Positions 44,675 to 51,710 of a DNA stretch of 64,000 nt are shown in pieces. The notes below the pieces were generated by a model that made no database searches, was not told the origin of the DNA, and worked only from the letters and a program-made list of their open reading frames with translations. Position 1 is the first letter of the stretch, and every line of letters begins with the position of its first letter. The stretch covers positions 752,641-816,640 of the forward strand of contig NZ_KB850113.1 in NCBI RefSeq assembly GCF_000369625.1. Direction: 5' to 3'. The position numbers and the translations under genes are program-made. The stretch is from Acinetobacter variabilis. Lineage in GTDB: Bacteria; Pseudomonadota; Gammaproteobacteria; Pseudomonadales; Moraxellaceae.

Positions 44675-46540
44675 ATGGAATCTTTTCGTAAAGTTATTAA
44701 GGGTTGGTTGGGCAAGGTCTTGCTCGTTCTGTTTTTAACCCCTTTAGCGCTTGTAGGTATTGAAGGATATTTTAGCGGCGGGAATTCTGATGCAGCAAAA
44801 TCAGTCAATGGAACTGATATCTCTAAACAAGAATTAGAGTCACTGACAAAATCATTCAAACAACAATACTTAAGTTATGCCAATGGTGATGAAACCTTAT
44901 TAAATCAAAGCTTCATCGATCAAAAAGCGATGGATACCCTAATTGCGCGTACCTTGCTTTTGCAACAGGCAGAAAAACTGGGAATTAGCCTGAGTGACCA
45001 GCAGATCGCACAAATGATTTCACAGCAGCCTTCTTTCCAGGAGAATGGCAAATTTTCCAATGCTTTATATGAAAATTATCTGAAATCAATTGGCATGACC
45101 AACAATGCTTTAGTAGAAAGTTTACGTAAAGACCATGCACTGAAAATGCTGTCTTCTACTTTTATGGATTATCCACTGGTCAGTCCGGTAGAAATGCAGC
45201 AAATTGCAGATCTGCAAACTGAACAGCGTCATATTCATATCGCTAGCGTGAATCTGGACAGCTATAAAAAAGCAGTAAAAGTATCAGAAGCTGATATTGC
45301 AACATATTATGAAAAGCACAAATCCCAGTTCAAGCAACCAACTAGCGTTGATGTGGATTATGTGGTGATCAAGGCGAGCAATATTGATACTGCCAATGTA
45401 GCGGTTAGTGATGCAGAATTGCAGGAAGCCTATAATAAATTTGTGGCTGACCAGAAGCAGAATGTGAAACCAGAGGTTAAACATATTCTGGTGACTGCTG
45501 ATAGTCGTAGCGATGCTGAAGCCAAAAAACTGGCAAACGAAATTGCAGCTAAAATCAAAGCCGGTACCACTTTTACACAAGCAGCAGCTCAATACTCTGA
45601 AGATCCTGAATCTAAATCTAAAGGCGGTGCTATTGCTGTGTATGAAAAAGGCGTGTTCGGTACTACTTTTGATCAGACTGTTGCATCTTTAAAATCTGGT
45701 CAAGTTTCAGCGCCTGTTAAAACAGATTATGGCTACCATATTATTTCAGTCCAATTGCCTGATGTGGCAGTTCCATCTTTTGAGTCTCAAAAAGCACGTT
45801 TATCTGAAGAAGTATTGGCAGCAAAAAAATCTAATGCATTCTCTGATACGGTAAACAGTCTGAATGACATGGTCGTAAGTGCGGACTCGCTGGATGTTGT
45901 TGCTCAGGAAGTGAAGGGTGTTCAAGTTCAGAAAGCAAATGGTGTGACCCTTGCGACACGTGATCCATTGCTAAGTAATGCGGCTGTCAAAGTTAAACTA
46001 TTTAATGATGACGTGAAAAATGGCGACCGTAATGCATCGTCAAGCATTCAGTTAGCCAATGGTGATGTGGCTTGGGTAAAAGTTCGCAATTATCATGCAG
46101 CGGGTGAGCAGACACTGGCAGAAGCTAAACCAGCAGTAAAAGCGAAACTGATTCAAGATAAAGCATTTGCTGCGGCTAAAGCTGAAGTGCAAACTGCATT
46201 AAATGAGTTTAAAACCAAGCCTGCAGCATCAGTTGCGAAAGGTAAACTGGTATTTGAAGATGCAGGCATCTATACACGCGCAGAAGGTCTGCTTAAGCGT
46301 GATGTACAACGTGCAGCATTTAGCGTACCAGCGCCTAAAGCAGGTCACTGGTCAGTAACGACAGCAAATATGCCAAATGAATTGGTTGTTGTGGCAGTTT
46401 CTGAAGTGAAGAAAAATCCGATCGATGTTTTAAGTGCAGAGCAACGTAGTGAACTGGTGAAATTATATCAACAGCTTCGTGGTCAACAAGAATTTGATGA
46501 CTATACGCGTTACTTAAAATCTCACGCAAAAATCAAATAA
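44675..46540 (+). CDS. ppiD: Periplasmic folding chaperone PpiD
   Basis: A 621-residue membrane-anchored chaperone (E. coli 623). One N-terminal helix (GKVLLVLFLTPLALVGIEGY, cytoplasmic side basic), a SurA-like N-domain (about 35-200; NGTDISKQELESL), a parvulin domain (about 265-360; VKHILVTADSRSDAEAKK, YSEDPESKSKGG, DYGYHIISV) and a C-terminal helical region. It helps newly exported proteins at the Sec translocon. Follows hupB with an intervening terminator. Confidence 0.94.
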   Translation: MESFRKVIKGWLGKVLLVLFLTPLALVGIEGYFSGGNSDAAKSVNGTDISKQELESLTKSFKQQYLSYANGDETLLNQSFIDQKAMDTLIARTLLLQQAEKLGISLSDQQIAQMISQQPSFQENGKFSNALYENYLKSIGMTNNALVESLRKDHALKMLSSTFMDYPLVSPVEMQQIADLQTEQRHIHIASVNLDSYKKAVKVSEADIATYYEKHKSQFKQPTSVDVDYVVIKASNIDTANVAVSDAELQEAYNKFVADQKQNVKPEVKHILVTADSRSDAEAKKLANEIAAKIKAGTTFTQAAAQYSEDPESKSKGGAIAVYEKGVFGTTFDQTVASLKSGQVSAPVKTDYGYHIISVQLPDVAVPSFESQKARLSEEVLAAKKSNAFSDTVNSLNDMVVSADSLDVVAQEVKGVQVQKANGVTLATRDPLLSNAAVKVKLFNDDVKNGDRNASSSIQLANGDVAWVKVRNYHAAGEQTLAEAKPAVKAKLIQDKAFAAAKAEVQTALNEFKTKPAASVAKGKLVFEDAGIYTRAEGLLKRDVQRAAFSVPAPKAGHWSVTTANMPNELVVVAVSEVKKNPIDVLSAEQRSELVKLYQQLRGQQEFDDYTRYLKSHAKIK

Positions 46541-46551
46541 GATCCGATTGT

Positions 46552-46580
46552 AAAAAACCAGCCTGAGGGCTGGTTTTTTT
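46552..46580 (+). terminator. Intrinsic terminator of ppiD
   Basis: AACCAGCC/GGCTGGTT stem, TGAG loop, flanked by As and Ts. Confidence 0.9.
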
Positions 46581-46657
46581 ATTATTCTGAGTAGTGAAAT
46601 AAATCATATCGAAAATAAAAAAGAGAGCATATAGCTTTCTTTTAAAATCCGGCTATT

Positions 46658-47530
46658 TTATTCCGCTCTAAAAATCAGCTCATAACCTGTATATTTTCGG
46701 ATATTAATCACGCCAGTATCTAGAATCAGATATTGACCTTTAATTCCTTGTAATTTGCCTCGGATCACTGGAGTTTTGTCCAGATTGTGAGATTTGATTT
46801 TGTCTGGATATTGCTCTACCGGATAAATGAACTCACGCGGTAATTCCTTGTCCAGTACTTCAATATTCTCATTAAACTGCAAATTCTGATTAAACTCTTC
46901 ACGAATGGTTTGGATTTTTGGTGCAAATTCTTCAATCAGCTGATCGCGAACTTCAATCAGATTTAAAGGTTCCGCTTCGCCTTTGAGTAATTTACGCCAG
47001 TCAGTTTTATCTGCGACTTGGGTGCCAAACATCACTTCCAGTTTACCGGAAAGCCGGCGAGAACCCACTTTCATGATAGGAAGCGCCTGAGTTGCACCTT
47101 GATCCAGCCAACGAGTCGGCATTTGATTGATACGGGTAATTCCGACTTTCAATGCACTGGAATTGGCCAGATAAACAATATGTGGCTGGAAGCAGACATT
47201 CTGTGCAAATTCATCTTCCCGGCAGGTACCTAAATGATAATGGCAGGTTTCCGGTTTCATGATGCACATATCACATGAAGCTTTAGTTTTAAAACATTTA
47301 AAACAGTGGCCTTGTGAGAATGATTTAGAAGTTTTTTTGCCGCAAAAAACACAATAGATATTTCCTGTCCATTCAATCTCGATTTCCTGACCTAACTGAA
47401 ATGGAAGGTTAATTTCTGATCCATCTAATATTAATTTATATTCAACATTTGCCCGCTGGGTATTTTGATCAGTTACACTAAGGTCTGTAAGACCGACGTG
47501 CATTTTATGGCAAATGCCCTGAAGTTCCAT
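46658..47530 (-). CDS. DUF2797 family protein
   Basis: A 290-residue protein of the DUF2797 family. It carries a cysteine-rich zinc-binding region (about 55-105: CVFCGKKTSKSFSQGHC, KCFKTKASCDMC, CHYHLGTC) followed by a GIY-YIG-like strand (VYLANSSALKVGITR, IPTRWLDQGA-like segment MPTRWLDQGA). The function of this family is unknown; the motif pattern suggests a nuclease-like or nucleic-acid-binding fold. Divergent from the next gene with a 35-base gap, so the two promoters must overlap. Confidence 0.85.
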   Translation of the reverse strand: MELQGICHKMHVGLTDLSVTDQNTQRANVEYKLILDGSEINLPFQLGQEIEIEWTGNIYCVFCGKKTSKSFSQGHCFKCFKTKASCDMCIMKPETCHYHLGTCREDEFAQNVCFQPHIVYLANSSALKVGITRINQMPTRWLDQGATQALPIMKVGSRRLSGKLEVMFGTQVADKTDWRKLLKGEAEPLNLIEVRDQLIEEFAPKIQTIREEFNQNLQFNENIEVLDKELPREFIYPVEQYPDKIKSHNLDKTPVIRGKLQGIKGQYLILDTGVINIRKYTGYELIFRAE

Positions 47531-47565
47531 AAAAAATTACTCACTTAAATCATAAGGATGCAGTC

Positions 47566-48036
47566 ATGGCTGAACAGAATGTCATCACTTCAATGCTAGA
47601 CGATTTCGCTAAGGAACAGCCAATTCATACTGCTATTTGTATCGGGCAGGATTTGACCCAATCTCAATTTCAGCAATCTATTCAATGGCACTATTTTAAC
47701 GTATCTGAGGTTTTAAATCTGCCTTTTCAACAGCGTTATGACCTGGCAATAGTGATGCTGGATACTCCTGAAACCTTAGCATTGTCAGAACAGCAGAAGA
47801 GTCAAATTCTGGTTAAAATGCGTGATTTATTTGCAAAACGTCTGGTTGTGGTGAGTCGCTTGCAGGATGAGAAACTGCTCAGGTCTCTGGGTTTGACCCA
47901 GCTGATTGACAAGACAGTTCATGGGGTAGATTTTGCACTCTGGCAATTCAATATTTTGACTTATAAACATGTGCCAGACTGGTTTAACTCTAAATTCTGG
48001 GCTAACCCTGAAAATTGGGATAAATATCGCTGGTAA
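47566..48036 (+). CDS. Hypothetical protein, DUF6231-like
   Basis: A 156-residue soluble protein with a Rossmann-like pattern (TAICIGQDL, RYDLAIVMLDTPE, AKRLVVVSRLQDEKLLRSLGL) and a conserved aromatic C-terminus (WFNSKFWANPENWDKYRW). From memory this fits the DUF6231 family of Acinetobacter and Pseudomonas; it resembles a methyltransferase core without a clear SAM-binding glycine motif. Function unknown. ATG with an AAGGA site upstream. Confidence 0.75.
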   Translation: MAEQNVITSMLDDFAKEQPIHTAICIGQDLTQSQFQQSIQWHYFNVSEVLNLPFQQRYDLAIVMLDTPETLALSEQQKSQILVKMRDLFAKRLVVVSRLQDEKLLRSLGLTQLIDKTVHGVDFALWQFNILTYKHVPDWFNSKFWANPENWDKYRW

Positions 48037-48149
48037 AACTGGAGGGCTGATAAGGTCTTATATCAATATTGCAAATATTAACAAAATCCTGCATGGAAAA
48101 TAGGAGTCAAGACTCTATTCTGTAGAGAAGTCGTATACAGGAATGAGTT

Positions 48150-48824
48150 ATGACCAATCTTAGTAGTATTGTGGAAATGCTGGCCAAGCAAGCCTTGGGA
48201 AATAACCAGTCGCAATCCCAGCAGCGTTCATCCCAGCAAGGGGGATTGGCAGATATTCTTGGATCAGTATTGGGTCATATCAATAATGCCAGTCAGCAAA
48301 ACCAGAATCCAAATCAGCAGCATCAAAACTCACAACAGCAAAACAAGCAAAATGGTCTAGGCGCAATTTTAGGTTCTGTACTCAGTCAGCTCGGAGGTGG
48401 GAGTCAATCTTCCGCTCGACCGAGTTCTGGACTGGGTGGCAGTTCAACGACAAAGACTTTATTGATTGCTGTCTTGCCTCTGGTCTTGGCCTGGATTCAG
48501 AAACAGGGCGGTTTGCAAGGAGCCTTGGACAAACTCAAAGGACAAGGTTTAAATAGCCAGGTCGATGACTGGGTCTCTACTGGCCCGGGTGAAAATGCCA
48601 ATCTTGATCCGCAGCAGGTACAAAACCTGTTTGATGACCAGGAAGTAGAACAGGTCGCAGAACAGACCCATGTGCCTAAACAGGATGTCTATAGCGCCAT
48701 TTCTCAGGTCTTGCCGCAGATTATTGATTCACTGACACCACAAGGTGAGCAAACCAGCAAGCAGGAAGCCAATAATGATATTCAGAATGTATTGAATATG
48801 GTCTCAGGCTTGTTTAAAAAATAA
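48150..48824 (+). CDS. YidB/DUF937 family protein with Gln/Asn-rich segment
   Basis: A 224-residue protein. The C-terminal half is the DUF937/YidB fold: GGLQGALDKLKGQGLNSQVDDWVSTG followed by VEQVAEQTHVPKQDVYSAISQVLPQIIDSLTPQG (cores GLNSQVDDWVSTG and VLPQIIDSLTPQG). The N-terminal half is low complexity with two GLADILGSVLG/GLGAILGSVLS repeats separated by a Gln/Asn/Ser-rich stretch (about 48-68). A moderately hydrophobic helix lies near residue 107. Function unknown. Own terminator. Confidence 0.85.
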   Translation: MTNLSSIVEMLAKQALGNNQSQSQQRSSQQGGLADILGSVLGHINNASQQNQNPNQQHQNSQQQNKQNGLGAILGSVLSQLGGGSQSSARPSSGLGGSSTTKTLLIAVLPLVLAWIQKQGGLQGALDKLKGQGLNSQVDDWVSTGPGENANLDPQQVQNLFDDQEVEQVAEQTHVPKQDVYSAISQVLPQIIDSLTPQGEQTSKQEANNDIQNVLNMVSGLFKK

Positions 48825-48840
48825 ATCTATCTATCCAATA

Positions 48841-48872
48841 AAAAATCCCGACTTTTAGCCGGGATTTTTTCT
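48841..48872. terminator. Bidirectional intrinsic terminator
   Basis: AATCCCG/CGGGATT stem, A run left and T run right, between the YidB-like gene and the convergent membrane protein gene. Confidence 0.85.
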
Positions 48873-48882
48873 ATTGAATTCT

Positions 48883-49503
48883 TTAAGCTTCTTCCAGATT
48901 CAAACTAAAGAGTCGGTTGGATTTACAGATCTTCTTGGCCACATAATGCGATTTTCTAAGACGGATTAAAATAATCTGAGACTGAAATTCCAGTTCGCCA
49001 AATTCAGGTTCGACCTGAACATAGTGCAACTGACCATACTCATCCCGAACTCGCGCTTGGGCAGAAAACCCGGGTCGGGCATTACCGCTCGAAATTGTGG
49101 CTAAACGGCCTAACAGGTTTACATCATTCTTTTTATATTTAGGTGGAATGACCTGATCCAGACAATGAATCATAAATACGGTAAAGAAAATCGCAATGAT
49201 CAATGCCGGTAGAATGATGTAATAGGCAGGTAAGAAATGATATTCCTGTGAATAGATCAGAAACTGAAGCAAATAGCCGGCAAAGCTAAAATTCATCAAG
49301 AAGAAAAAAACAATCAGGGTTTTGGAAAATTTAACATTTAGCCATTCAACATTCTGAAAGTCATATGGGGAAATGCGTTTCAGGAGTTGACTGGGTTTAA
49401 GCTTAAAATAGAAGGCAACTGTTTTTGCCATACCAAGCAGAATGATGAACAATAAACTGAGATGAAATGGCATCAGGTTATAGTCAAGTAAAAACTCAGG
49501 CAT
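48883..49503 (-). CDS. YqiJ-like membrane protein with OB-fold domain
   Basis: A 206-residue protein: three membrane helices (about 12-32, 60-83, 93-115) and a C-terminal beta domain (about 125-200) with LLGRLATISSGNARPGFSA and DEYGQLHYVQVEP, the pattern of the E. coli YqiJ OB-fold (209 residues). YqiJ-type proteins normally pair with a flotillin such as YqiK and are linked to membrane microdomains, but no flotillin gene is visible here. Function inferred from fold only. It follows the Rieske gene on the same strand with a 20-base gap. Confidence 0.75.
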   Translation of the reverse strand: MPEFLLDYNLMPFHLSLLFIILLGMAKTVAFYFKLKPSQLLKRISPYDFQNVEWLNVKFSKTLIVFFFLMNFSFAGYLLQFLIYSQEYHFLPAYYIILPALIIAIFFTVFMIHCLDQVIPPKYKKNDVNLLGRLATISSGNARPGFSAQARVRDEYGQLHYVQVEPEFGELEFQSQIILIRLRKSHYVAKKICKSNRLFSLNLEEA

Positions 49504-49523
49504 GGCAAAATCCGTTTTAGCTA

Positions 49524-49847
49524 TTATTCTGAAAGATAAATTCCACCATCAGAATGCACGGTAATATCAACTTTTTCAAGTGATTGACCTTGGCAAGGTC
49601 CAGAAATACATTCACCGCTTTCTACTACGAACAGCGCACCATGAGTAGAGCATTCAATAAACTCCTGATCACGGTCCAGAAACTGGTTTTCCAGAAATTC
49701 CAGTTCTACCTGTAAATGTGGACAAATATTCTGGTAAGCATAAAACGAACCATCACGCTGGGTGATAAAAATTGTATCCCCATTTGGAAGTTCGAAAGAG
49801 CGCGCTTCACGCTCTGGAATATCGTCAGTCATGCAAATTTTTAACAT
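49524..49847 (-). CDS. Rieske [2Fe-2S] ferredoxin-like protein
   Basis: A 107-residue single-domain Rieske protein. The cluster ligands are complete: Cys42 and His44 in ICPHL, Cys66 and His69 in CSTHGALF. There is no signal peptide or membrane helix, so it is a soluble Rieske ferredoxin rather than a bc1 subunit. Its electron-transfer partner is not evident. The ATG overlaps the stop of the kinase gene by one base (TAATG), so it is probably translated by reinitiation after that gene. Confidence 0.9.
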   Translation of the reverse strand: MLKICMTDDIPEREARSFELPNGDTIFITQRDGSFYAYQNICPHLQVELEFLENQFLDRDQEFIECSTHGALFVVESGECISGPCQGQSLEKVDITVHSDGGIYLSE

Positions 49848-50851
49848 TAAGCACATTCCTTAAGAACATCTTTTAATAATGCTGTGTATTCTGAAACAGC
49901 CAGACGTGGACCAAATTGCGCTACCACTTGACTAGACACTAAAATTGCCAGTTCTGCTGCTGTTTTTAAACCAAGACCTGCGTTAAGTGCATATAAAAAA
50001 GCACCCGCAAAAGCATCGCCAGCACCATTGGCATCCACTGCAGTTACAGCACGGCCCGGTACAGTAAAGGTTTCACTATTATTGGAAATAAGCGCACCAT
50101 CAGCTGACATTGTAATGACAACGTATTGACTTAATTTCTTGAGTTTAGCTAGAGCTGCTTCGATGGTATCTGTTTCGGTATACATCAATGCTTCTTGCTG
50201 GTTGCAGAACAAGAGATCAACGCCATCTGCAATCATTTCATCCAGACCGGCACGAGCATATTGCACCATGGCAGGATCAGAAAGGGTAAATGCGATTTTA
50301 ACCCCATTGGCTTTGGCAATTTCACGCGCCTGTTTTACGGCCTGACGCGCTGTTTCTGAAGTGGATAGATAGCCTTCGATATAGAGCCATTTAGCGGTTG
50401 TTAATGGCTGGAAATCAATCTGTTTATCTGTGAGTTCAGCAGTAATACCTAAATAGGTATGCATGGTACGTTCAGAATCTGGGCTGACCAGAACCATACA
50501 GGTGCCAGTTACACCTTCGCTGATCGATTGGGTTGTAGTTTTAATGCCAGCTTCATTTAAGCCATGCAGATAGATATGCCCCAGATCATCATCACCGACA
50601 CGGCAGGCATAGAATGCAGAGCCGCCCAAAGCTGCAAATGCAACCGTAGTATTAGCTGCTGAACCGCCTGAAGCCTGACCTTTATAGGTTTGAGTTGCTT
50701 TTAAATTTTGATACAGAGTAGCCTGAGCTTCACCATCCGCAAGTTGCATGGTGCCTTTTTGCAAGTGATGTGCAGTTAAAAACTCATCAGAAACTTTAAA
50801 TTCCTGGTCAATCAGCGCATTGCCAATCGCAAAAAGGTCAACAGTAGACAT
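49847..50851 (-). CDS. PfkB-family sugar/adenosine kinase
   Basis: A 334-residue ribokinase/adenosine-kinase-type protein. It shows the N-terminal GNALIDQEF, the di-Gly switch region ASGGSAANTTVAFAALGG and the C-terminal signature AVDANGAGDAFAGAFLYAL, whose Asp is the catalytic base. The overall layout (LTDKQIDFQPL, FTLSDPAMVQYAR) resembles bacterial adenosine kinases, but substrate assignment needs an assay. First gene of a probable operon with the Rieske and YqiJ-like genes. The start is ATG; a TTG two codons earlier is possible. Confidence 0.87.
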   Translation of the reverse strand: MSTVDLFAIGNALIDQEFKVSDEFLTAHHLQKGTMQLADGEAQATLYQNLKATQTYKGQASGGSAANTTVAFAALGGSAFYACRVGDDDLGHIYLHGLNEAGIKTTTQSISEGVTGTCMVLVSPDSERTMHTYLGITAELTDKQIDFQPLTTAKWLYIEGYLSTSETARQAVKQAREIAKANGVKIAFTLSDPAMVQYARAGLDEMIADGVDLLFCNQQEALMYTETDTIEAALAKLKKLSQYVVITMSADGALISNNSETFTVPGRAVTAVDANGAGDAFAGAFLYALNAGLGLKTAAELAILVSSQVVAQFGPRLAVSEYTALLKDVLKECA

Positions 50852-51112
50852 ATTCAAATATCACATTAAAAATGAAAGTGCTAAGTTTACACGATTGCTC
50901 GGGTTTGCTGTAGTTCACTGAAACATTTTCAGAATACTTTAAAAAATACTCTAACTTATTCAGCTTGAATCTTTGGTCTAAGAATTGGTTTATTTTTAAA
51001 CGGTGGAGAGTACAGGCATTGATTTAAAGGTTAGATTTTATTTATAAGATTAGAGTACCAAGCAGTTATACTGGTGCGACATTTGAACAATCATCTAAAA
51101 CAGTGTGGGTAT

Positions 51113-51562
51113 ATGGATATTAAGATTGTAACAGCCGAGCAACTCCCTGATCAGATTGACACTCTAGCGACACTGGCGCGTAAAGAAGGTTATGACCTGA
51201 TTGATAAGTTAATTGAAGAATACCGCACTGGAAAAAACTGTTTCAGTCAAACTAATGAATTTCTGGCCTGTGCCTATGATGGCAATAAACTGATTGCCTG
51301 TGGCGGATTAAACCAGCAATGGGGTGATAACGGCATTGAAGAACGGATTGGACGGGTACGTCGTTTCTATGTGCATCCAAAATATCGTCAACATGGTGTA
51401 GGTAAGCAGCTTCTGGCTTATCTGGAGCAGTTGGCACGGCCATTTTATTCAGCACTTTGTTTACAGACCGACACCAAACTGGCAGCCAGTTTCTATCAGA
51501 AACAGAACTACGTCTTTGTTGAAAACCACCCGAGTTATAACTATTTCAAGTATATGATCTAG
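51113..51562 (+). CDS. GNAT-family N-acetyltransferase
   Basis: A 149-residue acetyltransferase. The acetyl-CoA-binding motif A is RRFYVHPKYRQHGVGKQLL, with the Q/RxxGxG/A signature as QHGVGK, followed by LCLQTDTKLAASFYQKQNYV (motif B, FYQKQNY). It transfers an acetyl group to an unknown amine. The start is uncertain: a GTG at 51074 would add 13 residues. Nothing nearby hints at the substrate. Confidence 0.85.
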   Translation: MDIKIVTAEQLPDQIDTLATLARKEGYDLIDKLIEEYRTGKNCFSQTNEFLACAYDGNKLIACGGLNQQWGDNGIEERIGRVRRFYVHPKYRQHGVGKQLLAYLEQLARPFYSALCLQTDTKLAASFYQKQNYVFVENHPSYNYFKYMI

Positions 51563-51710
51563 AGATCATTGCCAAACCTGATCATTTAAAAAATCAGATG
51601 ATCAGGTTTACTTAATTCGATCAAAATCCTCGGTTTTCTGCGTGAATAATTCAAACAACTACAGCTATAATGCGAATAATAATTTTTTAATTTAAGCATT
51701 AGGAGATCGC

